Positions 9,468 to 17,872 of a stretch of 64,000 bases of DNA are shown one piece after another. Source of the stretch: Pseudoxanthomonas sp. SL93 (GTDB lineage: Bacteria > Pseudomonadota > Gammaproteobacteria > Xanthomonadales > Xanthomonadaceae); NCBI RefSeq assembly GCF_026625825.1, contig NZ_CP113065.1, positions 930,001-994,000 on the forward strand. The letters are read 5' to 3'. Position 1 is the stretch's first letter, and the number at the start of each line of letters is the position of its first letter. Below the pieces are notes generated by a model. The model made no database searches, was not told the DNA's origin, and worked only from the letters and a program-made list of their open reading frames with translations. Position numbers and translations under genes: made by a program.

Positions 9468-9800
9468 CTATCCCGCACGGCTGCCTACGTTCCGGGCGTG
9501 CCAGTCGGCAAGGTCCACGACCACGACCTTTACGGTTCCCTGCAAAACTCGCCGTTTCTCGTTGCGAGCCCGGGCAGCATCCCGGCGCGCCTCTAGTTCC
9601 TGCCGCCACAGGATGCCCCGCATCCGTTCCGGGCTGATCCGCTGGCCGTCTGGTGAGACCAACCAGCGCCCGCGCTGCTTCCAACCGAGCCAGTCGGCGC
9701 GAAGTTCCGTATGACCGTGCACCACACGGTCGTAATGTGCCTGGGCACAGGGATTGGGTTTCTGTCCGTCGATCCAGCACGGCGGTCGATCCATCAGCAT
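9468..9800 (-). CDS. DUF3653 family (phage-related) protein
   Basis: 110 residues resembling DUF3653 proteins common in xanthomonad prophages and islands: an aromatic region (LGWKQRGRWLVSPDGQRISP) followed by a basic helical segment (MRGILWRQELEARRDAARAR). A strong GGAGG lies 7 bp upstream of ATG 9800. The function is unknown; members usually sit near small phage-type regulators. The nearest one here, an XRE protein at 19124, lies on the other side of the transposon and points the other way. Confidence 0.6.
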   Translation of the reverse strand: MLMDRPPCWIDGQKPNPCAQAHYDRVVHGHTELRADWLGWKQRGRWLVSPDGQRISPERMRGILWRQELEARRDAARARNEKRRVLQGTVKVVVVDLADWHARNVGSRAG

Positions 9801-9873
9801 GCGAAAGCCTCCAGGGTGTCCTTGGGAGGCTTATCGGCAGGGAGAGGGCGATTCAGGAACCGGGCTCACTGAA

Positions 9874-10020
9874 CTTGTGACTTGAGACTGGAATAGAGTC
9901 GCCATGAATATCAGTCGGTTAGCTCACTTCGATTGTCGCCCGAAACCCCAGCGAATAGGTCACAGATCTTCATCCAATCTGTGACGATCCACTCTTTCCG
10001 TTGATCTTGTGACTTAACAG
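9874..10020. repeat. Short repeats like transposase-binding sites, probable left end
   Basis: The motif CTTGTGACTT occurs at 9874-9883 and again at 10005-10014. A related TCTGTGACG lies at 9978-9986 and an inverted GGTCACAGA at 9958-9966. Repeated short sites at one end are typical of Tn7/Tn5053-type transposon ends, and this is the point where AT-richer transposon DNA begins. The exact terminal base and a matching right end could not be identified by eye. Confidence 0.4.
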
Positions 10021-10080
10021 ACAGATGCAAACTTTCGGGGAACTGATTTAAAAAGCAGCATCTACTGAACGAGAGTGTCA

Positions 10081-11637
10081 ATGCAGACGCCACTGATCCG
10101 GTCCTTCGTTCCTTGGGTAGACGGCGCCTGGGTCCACGGAGAATCGATGTACGCCCTTATGAACAAGCTTGGGTGGTACTCGAATCGTGGACCACTTCAG
10201 CTAATTAACGACCTAAGAAGAACGCAGGACGCTGCGCTTTCATTTCCGAGATTCATAGAACTCAGCTGCCTAGAAACGGAAGAACAGCGTCTATTCGTTA
10301 ACGAGACGCCGGGCCTCCCGCCGATCCGAGGCTACCCATTCCGAGAGTTCGCCAGCAAAATCCGAGAGATTGCACGGGTATATGGATTCGCTGAGCGCAC
10401 TTACGATTTGCTTCGCTATTGCCCCGAGTGCATCGAAATGGGTATGCATTTTGACGTCTGCCAGATTTCCTACGTCACTGCATGTCCGTACCACGGTGTC
10501 GCGCTCACATCTATCTGCAGATCCTGTTCGAGCAAGCAGTCATTGGCCTGCCACCTCAGCCAAGGGCCTTTCTCATGCCACAACTGCGGCGCCACGCTTA
10601 TCAATGCAGATCTGACCGATCTAGCAGCTGCCAGATCTTATCGAAGGGAAGTCGGAGTCGCGCACGAGAGGCTCAGTAGAAAGCTGGCCCAGGTACCCCG
10701 CGTTTACGTGGAGGGGTGGGATACTTTAAAAGTTAGCGGATATGTTGAAGATGGGCTACGGAATGCCATGGCTGTCGCGATCGGACTACAGTCTCGTGGC
10801 GTTTCTCCGATCGTCGGCATCAAAGAACCATATCGCGCCATAAGGCTCGAATCGACCGCGAACGGGAGACCAAAACTCAGTCGCTTTCAAAAAGTTGGCG
10901 CGATACTTGATACGCCGATGGTCAATGACGATTCTCTGTTGCAGAGAAAATCTCTTATTCAGCGAAGGGTGGGCGCCTGGGTTGTGGAGCGCTACAAAGA
11001 CCATCTTGAATGTATCACTGCCGCCCGAATGATACTTGCGTGCAAGAAGATGCGCGAGAAAGAGTTCGGCTCAACTGAAGGAAAGACGCACACATGCTGT
11101 ATTGGAAGGGGCTTCGCAGCTTGGGAGCAGGGATTGGCAAGCAGAGCCACAAGCATTATCAACTGGGATCTGTGGGATTCTTGGCGTCTTGAGAATCGGC
11201 AGCGACTGGATTTTGCTCTATATGTCCTTGAGAAGTCTTGCTTCAGCCTGTCGGTACTAAACTTTGTCGAGAACGATCGGCATAGTTTTCGCTTGTGGTA
11301 TCGAAGCGGAATGGATCTAAGGTTGACGCGAGAGTACAGTTGGGGAAGGCTTGAGCACGCCGTACTGCAAGCCAACATTGATGGGATCGATACACAAGAC
11401 CTATGCGCCATGAGTTCGCGAACAAAGGAAGAGAAAGAATCCTGGCTGGTAGGCCTAGCGCACGTCGTCGACCATGCCGATACAACGATCAAAACAAAAA
11501 GCATTCATGCCGCGTCGTATCTCACGAGCAGGTTTGTCAGGGAATATGACGCAAAGGCACGTACTTTCCACTCTGCGGAATTTTTTCACACTGATATCAA
11601 TCGGAGAGTCAACCCCGAGTTGCATATTTTGGGTTAG
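10081..11637 (+). CDS. TniQ-family protein (first copy, near left end)
   Basis: About 518 residues. The N-terminus carries the TniQ/TnsD-type opening (GESMYALMNKLGWYSNRG). A zinc-binding cluster follows: CPECIEMGMHF, CPYHGVALTS, CRSCSS and CHNCGATL. TniQ/TnsD proteins select the target site and recruit the ATPase of the transposon. This copy is unlinked from the transposase operon, lying at the left end, and it differs strongly from the copy at 16483, so it may serve a separate target. ATG 10081 has GAGAG 5 bp upstream; a GTG at 10075 is the alternative. Its 3' end overlaps a convergent gene by 29 bp. Confidence 0.75.
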   Translation: MQTPLIRSFVPWVDGAWVHGESMYALMNKLGWYSNRGPLQLINDLRRTQDAALSFPRFIELSCLETEEQRLFVNETPGLPPIRGYPFREFASKIREIARVYGFAERTYDLLRYCPECIEMGMHFDVCQISYVTACPYHGVALTSICRSCSSKQSLACHLSQGPFSCHNCGATLINADLTDLAAARSYRREVGVAHERLSRKLAQVPRVYVEGWDTLKVSGYVEDGLRNAMAVAIGLQSRGVSPIVGIKEPYRAIRLESTANGRPKLSRFQKVGAILDTPMVNDDSLLQRKSLIQRRVGAWVVERYKDHLECITAARMILACKKMREKEFGSTEGKTHTCCIGRGFAAWEQGLASRATSIINWDLWDSWRLENRQRLDFALYVLEKSCFSLSVLNFVENDRHSFRLWYRSGMDLRLTREYSWGRLEHAVLQANIDGIDTQDLCAMSSRTKEEKESWLVGLAHVVDHADTTIKTKSIHAASYLTSRFVREYDAKARTFHSAEFFHTDINRRVNPELHILG

Positions 11638-12715
11638 GCCCTTTGTCTACGCCCGCCTTGGAAGCGGCCGAAAGTGCTCGACAGCGTTCATGCGAACCCC
11701 TTGCGACAATCTTTTCGGGGCCTCTACTTATATTTCTCTGGCTGCATTGGAGATGCGACTTGTACTCGTTTCTTATATGGCAATGTTTCCTCATACTGCT
11801 GAAAATAATTACGCGAATTGCTCGGCAGCAACCCTCGTCCGCGGCTAGATGTTTGATCGATGCATTTGGCGGCCTGAAGCGCTGATAGCGGACCGCTTCG
11901 CTATCATGAAGTGATTCGCAAGCATCAGTAATTGTTTGGGATCTATCGACGAGAACGGGGAAGGGCGGAAGATCTACATCGCCGATAGCGCTATTCAACG
12001 ACTGGCTCCGGTATCCGTACTCCGAGATCATTTCAATCGCCTTGAGCAGCCGATCCTTCAGTACGGTCGCAATCGCTCCTAGATTATCGAGATTGCGCAC
12101 GTGCAGTGACTCGCAGAACTGTTCTGCACCTTTCTCGGCATGGTGGCTGCTGAAGTTCTCGAAATCTTTTCGCCATACGCTCTCATGGTGATACGCAAGC
12201 AGGAATCTCAACGTTTCCGGCGTCGCTGCACTGGTCAAGCACTTCAGGCAGTTGGACACGAGGAAGTGATAGCCGTCCCCACTAACATCTCTAAGGTCTG
12301 CCAAAGCGCTACCCGGCAAGAAGATCGCATTTCTCTTCTCTAAGAACTCCGAAAGGTAGCGCCTGCTAATGGAGATGGATGGAGGTCCGCCATTAAGGTA
12401 CGGTTTCAGCGACTCAGTGAGAAGCCACTCCTTCGCTGCAGGAACCCGCTGGCACGCGCGCTCATAAAGGCTGAATCGGTCACCCCGATCATCAAACTCC
12501 TTCCAGTACCGCCCATTCGGATTCTTCCCTGAGGTATAGACCTCCTGAAAGAATGGCGGAGCAATGCGTGCTTCTAGAACCCCGTGAGGTTCACTAAGAG
12601 GGAAAAGCAGTGTTCGATTGAGCCAATGCACATCGCAATCAAGGGATGCGCATAGGTATCTCGCCCAAAGCTGGGCGAGGGCGCGATCTAGGTCGCTAGC
12701 AGAGCTTCGGCTCAT
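11609..12715 (-). CDS. Transposon cargo protein of unknown function
   Basis: Up to 368 residues, mostly predicted helical, with no signal peptide or membrane segment and no recognised domain. Visible stretches include the N-terminal ALAQLWARYLCASLDCDV, PPFFQEVYTSGKNPNGRYW and CLKCLTSAATPETLRFLL. The last 100 residues are Cys/Ser/Arg-rich and less convincing; the true end may be earlier. ATG 12715 was chosen over the TTG at 12721. It is convergent with the first TniQ-like gene. A strong minus-strand terminator lies about 100 bp upstream, which isolates its promoter from readthrough. It may be cargo such as a defence gene; this is inference from location only. Confidence 0.55.
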   Translation of the reverse strand: MSRSSASDLDRALAQLWARYLCASLDCDVHWLNRTLLFPLSEPHGVLEARIAPPFFQEVYTSGKNPNGRYWKEFDDRGDRFSLYERACQRVPAAKEWLLTESLKPYLNGGPPSISISRRYLSEFLEKRNAIFLPGSALADLRDVSGDGYHFLVSNCLKCLTSAATPETLRFLLAYHHESVWRKDFENFSSHHAEKGAEQFCESLHVRNLDNLGAIATVLKDRLLKAIEMISEYGYRSQSLNSAIGDVDLPPFPVLVDRSQTITDACESLHDSEAVRYQRFRPPNASIKHLAADEGCCRAIRVIIFSSMRKHCHIRNEYKSHLQCSQRNISRGPEKIVARGSHERCRALSAASKAGVDKGPNPKYATRG

Positions 12716-12795
12716 TGCCAAGGGCAGGATTGGCTTTTGAATCCACGTCTGTAGGTTACGCCTGACATTGCTTAGGCTAAAAGTGCATCAAGAAA

Positions 12796-12846
12796 TTAAC
12801 ATTTAGTTAACAAAAAAGGGCCCACCCACTGCGAATGGATGGACCC
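12796..12846 (-). terminator. Rho-independent terminator with adjacent inverted repeat
   Basis: Read on the minus strand, an 11-bp stem (12846-12836 with 12828-12818) closes completely if two G-U pairs are allowed. It has a 7-base loop and is followed at once by six T (12817-12812), which is a classic terminator. Beside it lies the inverted repeat TTAAC-ATTTA-GTTAA (12796-12810), a possible operator. It would stop minus-strand transcription coming from the tnsA side before the cargo gene at 12715. Confidence 0.75.
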
Positions 12847-12868
12847 TGCCAGGTCGTAGGAGGACCTG

Positions 12869-12967
12869 ATGATGCCGACAGACGATAAACCTGCCCTGAG
12901 GGTGGGTCAAGGAATACTTTGGCCTACTGACTGCCCCTCTCAAAGAAGGGGGAGTACGCATGGCTAA
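12869..12967 (+). CDS. Possible 32-residue leader peptide upstream of tnsA-like gene
   Basis: A short frame starting at ATG 12869 (a second ATG follows at once) is preceded by a strong AGGAGG at about 5 bp. It encodes about 32 residues (MMPTDDKPALRVGQGILWP then TDC...) and ends in TAA inside the first codons of the tnsA-like gene. The good ribosome site and 8-bp overlap suggest translational coupling of the transposition operon. No homology is recognised and it could be chance. Confidence 0.35.
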   Translation: MMPTDDKPALRVGQGILWPTDCPSQRRGSTHG

Positions 12968-13604
12968 ACGCTCCCATACCCCTGCGCAACAGAAACGACG
13001 CTCTTACGCTGCACCTATCAGAGCTAGAGGGCTAAGCGGATACAACATATGGTTCGTGTCGCCTCCGCTTGATACTACGCAACGACCGCTAACGCTCTGT
13101 TCGGATGTGGAGTTTGCCTGCCATCTCTACTTGGAAGGCGACCCTGAACTAAGGCTCATCGACTACACGCCGATAAGAGCTGTTCCCGAGAACAGAGAAA
13201 GATCAAACCGCCGCCACTTCGCGGTTGGCACGACGCTGCAAAGCCACGTCATCGACATTGACCTTGATCCCGCGGGCGATGGACAAGGCCCCGCGGGTCG
13301 TAGAGTCGTCACTCTCAGAGAGATACATGCTAGCGCGACCAGAATCCAGAGCTGGCGCTCCATCGTCGCAGCCATAAATCGATGCAAGTCTCACGAGATG
13401 CTCTCAATCATGGCGCGGCTTCGCCACTTGGTCGAAGAGCAGCCCGGTATTCGCATCAGCGATATAAAGCGCCAAGTGGCAGAACCTGCTGGACTGATCG
13501 AAGGTGCGATCGCTCTTCTCTTGAGAACACGCGACCTCACAAGTGATGTCGATCAAAGCATATGGAGCATGCTTACCAGGCTTTGGAGGCGGGAAGATGA
13601 CTAG
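12960..13604 (+). CDS. TnsA-like endonuclease-domain protein, probably catalytically defective
   Basis: 214 residues in the position of tnsA. The region LCSDVEFACHLYLEGDPELR resembles the TnsA N-terminal nuclease, with a Glu at position 51 and the usual following stretch LIDYTPIRAVPE. Where active enzymes have a PDF-type aspartate, this protein reads RHFAVGT, and the usual Glu-x-Lys position reads VIDIDLDP. The D and K of the catalytic set therefore seem absent. The C-terminal half may be the helical part that contacts TnsC. TnsA makes the 5' cuts in Tn7; without it transposition gives cointegrates. It overlaps the transposase gene by 8 bp. The assignment rests on gene order as much as on sequence. 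Confidence 0.6.
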   Translation: MAKRSHTPAQQKRRSYAAPIRARGLSGYNIWFVSPPLDTTQRPLTLCSDVEFACHLYLEGDPELRLIDYTPIRAVPENRERSNRRHFAVGTTLQSHVIDIDLDPAGDGQGPAGRRVVTLREIHASATRIQSWRSIVAAINRCKSHEMLSIMARLRHLVEEQPGIRISDIKRQVAEPAGLIEGAIALLLRTRDLTSDVDQSIWSMLTRLWRREDD

Positions 13605-15573
13605 TGCTAGGCCAACCCGCAGTACCGCCAATCAGGAGCATCTAGACACCAAAGCCTGGCGATTCCCCGATTTAAGCCATTTGACCGATCATCAGAAAAA
13701 GCGCTTCCATAGCGTCAAAGACGCCGTGGAAGCATACATCGCGGGTGAGAACCTATCCGCCACACTGCTCAAGCATGGAATCCATCGCGAGCAGTTCTAC
13801 CGAACTTTTAAGAAGTGTCAAACGCTGGATGACCATGGTGTCCTATTAGGCTGGGTTGGGGCGCTGCCTAACACTGAAGTAAAGCCACGCCAAAGAAGGG
13901 CGCCGCTCAGGCAAGCTGCTGGCAGACATGCGGGACATAGCGGTGCATTGGAGCTTCATTTCCGTCGACGTCCTCAAGTTGCGGCTTCCTTTAGGCACTA
14001 CCTCGATACCAATGCGAGGAGGCGTCCTGGCGGAGAAGCTGGTATCAGGCACAAGTCTGCGCACATGGAGTTTCTGAGACTCTGCGAACAGGAGGATCCA
14101 CAGAGACAGGAATGGCCGTTCGTGTGCGATCGAAGAGGATCTGGCGCCATTCGAAACTTTGTAAAGCAGTATCTGATATACAACTACGATAGGATTGTGG
14201 CGACCCAGTATGGCGACAAGGCCGCTACAAAATCCAAGGCCGGTACCGGCCAAGCTTCGATGCTCGTCGCTTGCGCCCCTTTCGACGTTGTCGAGCTCGA
14301 CGAACATTCTGCGGGATTCATCGGAACAGTTCGGATCCGCACGCCAGAGGGCGTTCGATACTTAGACGCTGGCCGCGTGACGATCCTTCTGCTGGCAGAT
14401 CGCCTCAAGGAACGGGTTCACGCGTTCAAGGTGATCTACAGGGAACAGGCCAATAGTGGCGACGTCCTAGATGTGCTCGACGCTGCCACAGTGGGAGAGC
14501 CAGGCCGCGCGCACAGTAAGGAAGAGCAGCAGCCCGTCCAGCCACTGGTAGATCTCGACTCTAGGTTCGGGTGGTGTGGCTTCAACGCACTGCTTCTGGA
14601 CAACGCCTTGGTCCATCTTGCCGAAGAAGTCGTCGATCGCACCATATCTCTTTGTGGCTGTGCCGTGAATTTCGGACCCGTCCATACGCCTGCAAGAAGG
14701 CAGCTGGCGGAGCGCATCTTCAATGCCTTGGAACGCGCCGGATTCAAACGACTACCAATGACCACCGGGGCGCATCCAAACGATCCTAAAAGACAGGATC
14801 CAGAGCAGACCGCAAGAAGATGCGAACTTGATGCCGCGGAGATCGTCAAGCTGGTAGCCGATCTAGTGGCGAAGTTCAATGCGGCTAAGGGAAAGCGAAA
14901 TTTGGCTGCTAGTGCCCACGAACGCATGAAGGCAATCATCTGTGGCGAGGAGCGCGACTTCTACCTTTTCCCATTTCTTCCGCCGCTTCGTGAGGGAGAT
15001 GCAGATCTTTCCTTGTGCATTCAGCGGGTCCGTGTCCGAGGAAACCTGAAAACCGGCAGGAGGCCCTACTTCACCTTTCTCGAAGCAGACTACACCTCCC
15101 CCGAACTTGCCGAAGATTGGGACGCGATTGGATCCGAACTTGTCATCCACATCGATAGGTCAAACATTCGGCGAATAGCAGCTTTTAAGAATGGAGTTTC
15201 CGTCGGCTTGTGCTCCGCGTTTGGTCGGTGGGGACTCAGCGACCACTCGATCGACCTTCGAAAGCACATCAATAAGATGATTAGGGCAGGTTACTTGGAG
15301 AACGATCACGGAGGCGATGTTGTTGCCCAGTTCATCAAGCAACTTGGTGAGAAAGTTGGCTCATCCAAGTCACTCAAGGGGCACGTCAAGAAGGGAGTGC
15401 GACAGCTTGCCGACCACAATGCGCGACGCGAGTCTTCAACCTCGCAGACCAATGATCTCAATGTGACGAACGCGGTGAATGACCTCCTGGATCGCGCCTC
15501 CAGTCAACCTGACGAGGAGCTGGACTCTTGGGCTGACATGAGTGCGAGCAACGGAGACGGCTATGGACCTTGA
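13597..15573 (+). CDS. TnsB/TniA-type DDE transposase
   Basis: 658 residues. An N-terminal helical DNA-binding region (KKRFHSVKDAVEAYIAGENL, then HGIHREQFYR) precedes an RNase-H-fold integrase core. The probable triad is Asp235 (FDVVELDEHSAG), Asp335 (NALLLDNALVHL) and Glu372 (RRQLAERIFNALERAG), with spacing typical of the family, and a beta-barrel region follows. This enzyme cuts and joins the 3' ends of the element. ATG 13597 was chosen because GGAGG is just upstream and it gives the 8-bp overlap with the tnsA-like gene; the open frame runs 54 bp further back. It overlaps the ATPase gene by 11 bp. Confidence 0.88.
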   Translation: MTSARPTRSTANQEHLDTKAWRFPDLSHLTDHQKKRFHSVKDAVEAYIAGENLSATLLKHGIHREQFYRTFKKCQTLDDHGVLLGWVGALPNTEVKPRQRRAPLRQAAGRHAGHSGALELHFRRRPQVAASFRHYLDTNARRRPGGEAGIRHKSAHMEFLRLCEQEDPQRQEWPFVCDRRGSGAIRNFVKQYLIYNYDRIVATQYGDKAATKSKAGTGQASMLVACAPFDVVELDEHSAGFIGTVRIRTPEGVRYLDAGRVTILLLADRLKERVHAFKVIYREQANSGDVLDVLDAATVGEPGRAHSKEEQQPVQPLVDLDSRFGWCGFNALLLDNALVHLAEEVVDRTISLCGCAVNFGPVHTPARRQLAERIFNALERAGFKRLPMTTGAHPNDPKRQDPEQTARRCELDAAEIVKLVADLVAKFNAAKGKRNLAASAHERMKAIICGEERDFYLFPFLPPLREGDADLSLCIQRVRVRGNLKTGRRPYFTFLEADYTSPELAEDWDAIGSELVIHIDRSNIRRIAAFKNGVSVGLCSAFGRWGLSDHSIDLRKHINKMIRAGYLENDHGGDVVAQFIKQLGEKVGSSKSLKGHVKKGVRQLADHNARRESSTSQTNDLNVTNAVNDLLDRASSQPDEELDSWADMSASNGDGYGP

Positions 15574-16483
15574 AGACATAGTACTGCTTCGCAATCAGGT
15601 ATGGGATGCACATCCGATCATCATCGAGTGTGCCATCCTGCCAACACCAGGGGTCCAGCATATTGTCTCCCTGGTGTCGAAGGCAGGCCGAAAATCTCGC
15701 GCGTCTCTCGCCGTCATTGCGAATCCTATGACAGGTAAGAGCTTCTGCGCTAAAGCAGTAGCAATCGAGATGAAGAGGAGCAAGCCGGGTTGCGGCGTAT
15801 TGATCTTTGAAGTCGTCGAAGACGAGGCGCAAGCTGAAGGCAGAATCCTGTCAGAGTTCCTGAACCAGATCGATTTTGCGCCCACCATAGTCAGAGATCT
15901 ATCCGGTAAGAGAAAGCAGGTACATCGTGCGCTCTTGGCACTAGCCGGTGATGCCAAACACCTCTTCCTTATCTTTGATGAGGCACAGGAGCTCAGCCCC
16001 AAGGAGTACGCTTGGATAAAGGCGGTGATCAATCGTCTTGTTAATGATCACGTCAAAGTGACCGTTGTTCTCTTTGGTCAGACTGAACTGAGGGAGAAGA
16101 TTTCCAGGCTGGAGGATGCAAGATCGGATCTCGTAAAGCGATTCGGCTCAAAGCTCTATAATCTTGTGGGATTGCGGAATGTCGATGATCTGAGTGTAGT
16201 GCTCGAAGCGATGGACTCGAAATCTGAGTTCCCCGCAGGCTCCGGCCTCACTTACACCCAGCTTCTGCTGCCGCGATTCTACGCTGCCGGTGGTCGCCTT
16301 GCGGCTCATGCAGAAGGCATCTGGGCCAAGCTAAGCAAGTACAGAAGCTCTCGGACGGCAAATTCCGTTTCAATGTCGATATGTGCCGGGTTCTTGGCCA
16401 ATCTCATGATGGCGCTAAGAGGCCACGATAGCGAAGATATGAAGATCACCTCGGAATTCATAAACAAGATTCCTGTCGATTGA
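15563..16483 (+). CDS. TnsC/TniB-type AAA+ ATPase
   Basis: 306 residues. The Walker A motif is unusual (IANPMTGKS, Lys59-Ser60, with Ala where Gly is usual at its start), and Walker B is HLFLIFDEAQEL (Asp139-Glu140). Later KVTVVLFGQTEL fits sensor 1 and KRFGSKLYNL the arginine region. Such ATPases link the target selector to the transposase and impose target immunity. ATG 15563 lies inside the 3' end of the transposase gene, and the stop overlaps the next ATG by one base (TGATG), so the genes are translationally coupled. Confidence 0.85.
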   Translation: MDLEDIVLLRNQVWDAHPIIIECAILPTPGVQHIVSLVSKAGRKSRASLAVIANPMTGKSFCAKAVAIEMKRSKPGCGVLIFEVVEDEAQAEGRILSEFLNQIDFAPTIVRDLSGKRKQVHRALLALAGDAKHLFLIFDEAQELSPKEYAWIKAVINRLVNDHVKVTVVLFGQTELREKISRLEDARSDLVKRFGSKLYNLVGLRNVDDLSVVLEAMDSKSEFPAGSGLTYTQLLLPRFYAAGGRLAAHAEGIWAKLSKYRSSRTANSVSMSICAGFLANLMMALRGHDSEDMKITSEFINKIPVD

Positions 16484-17799
16484 TGCCAGCCCGTGTCTCC
16501 CGACATGCGCCATGCTTGCCTTTGCACTGGGGCGAGAACTCGCTGTATGGGCTCATCCATAGGGTGGCTGAGTTCAATCTCTCGAGTGCTTGGGACATTG
16601 GAACTATCCTTGACCGCCAAGCTAGAATGGAGTTTGGCGTCGGCATTCCTTCGTCTGTGAATAATCTTGCATCGTTCTCTCGCTGGGCTGCTTTTGTCGA
16701 CACACGCGAGATGGACGACTCTCCAGACCTATTGCGATATGCACTGTCGGCCGCTCACAGGGACTGTACCGATGTTCCGCATTCCTGGGCGGTTCCATGG
16801 CTGAAGTGGTGTCCACTATGTGTCCATGACGGCGTACACCGGATGGCGCATCAGCACAGAGCACGGACGTGCTGTTCGATACAGGGCCACTTCCTGCCGC
16901 TCAGAATGAAGCTCCATTCAACGTGTGCGTACTGTGGAGGAAGCTCGCACTACAGGATTCTTAGGGGCTCCAAAGTGTTCTGTTGCGAGGCCTGCGGCGC
17001 CACCTTCGCCAAGCGCGACAAAGCAGAGAACACCCCGTATCTGCAGATTTCGCCGGCACAATTGTCTTTGAATGAGGCGTTAGTCTCGATCACGGAGAAC
17101 GTTGCGATCCCCGGTGTCTTTCCCAGCCAACCTGCGAGGGCGGGAGGCACGTATCGTGTTTCCCTCGCGCAGGACGTATCGATTCTCTACGGCGAACTGC
17201 AGTTCCAGGCCGCCCAGCCACTATCCCGCGTGAGCAAGGTGCTTTCGCGCTACTTCAGGTTTCGTCCCCTACAGCACCGTCAACGCCCTGAAGTTCACGA
17301 TGTAACAGTAAGGCGCCTGCTGGAACAGGTGGCTTTCCTGGCCATGATCTCGGGCCATCGCTGCCTGTCCGCACCGAGCAACCAAGTCGATCCGCATTTT
17401 GCTTCCTGCCCGGTTTTGGAGGCTTTCGTCTATTGGAGAAAGCACCTCGCCTTACTAGACCAGAATGTATCCCACTCAATGGAGTCGGATCTGCAAGCCT
17501 CTTACTTGGGACTCTGCCTTTCAATAGCCTGGTACGCTCAAGAGCAAGCGGCTATTGCGGGCATCCCGATGACGCCCCACGCGCTAGGCGAATGGCTCGA
17601 CCCAGAATTCACGCATCAAAGCCTTAGTCCTGACTGCGATTCGACACCACAAGGATTGGACCACCAGTTTCAATTTTTCGCCATTAATTGCACAGGCGAT
17701 CCAGAATGGGCGCGACGATCCCGTCAGTTCAGATCGGTGTCTCGCCGGCTCATATCTCGCATGGATCAAGCCGAGGAAGCGGACTGGCTCATGGACTGA
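16483..17799 (+). CDS. TniQ-family target-selection protein (second copy)
   Basis: 438 residues. The N-terminus has the usual TniQ pattern of a Pro/His-rich start and GENSLYGLIHRVAEFN. Zinc ligands follow in WCPLCVHDGVHRMAH, STCAYCGGSSHYR and FCCEACGATF. This copy completes the core operon and most likely acts directly with the adjacent ATPase. It begins at ATG 16483 on the ATPase stop codon. It shares the zinc-finger layout with the TniQ-like protein at 10081 but little sequence, so the two are distant paralogues. The target sequence is unknown. Confidence 0.82.
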   Translation: MPARVSRHAPCLPLHWGENSLYGLIHRVAEFNLSSAWDIGTILDRQARMEFGVGIPSSVNNLASFSRWAAFVDTREMDDSPDLLRYALSAAHRDCTDVPHSWAVPWLKWCPLCVHDGVHRMAHQHRARTCCSIQGHFLPLRMKLHSTCAYCGGSSHYRILRGSKVFCCEACGATFAKRDKAENTPYLQISPAQLSLNEALVSITENVAIPGVFPSQPARAGGTYRVSLAQDVSILYGELQFQAAQPLSRVSKVLSRYFRFRPLQHRQRPEVHDVTVRRLLEQVAFLAMISGHRCLSAPSNQVDPHFASCPVLEAFVYWRKHLALLDQNVSHSMESDLQASYLGLCLSIAWYAQEQAAIAGIPMTPHALGEWLDPEFTHQSLSPDCDSTPQGLDHQFQFFAINCTGDPEWARRSRQFRSVSRRLISRMDQAEEADWLMD

Positions 17800-17872
17800 G
17801 ATTGGAACTAGGCATCCGCCAACCGTCTCGCGTAGCCATCAGCACGTTCTTCTTCGGAAAACCTTGGTCACT

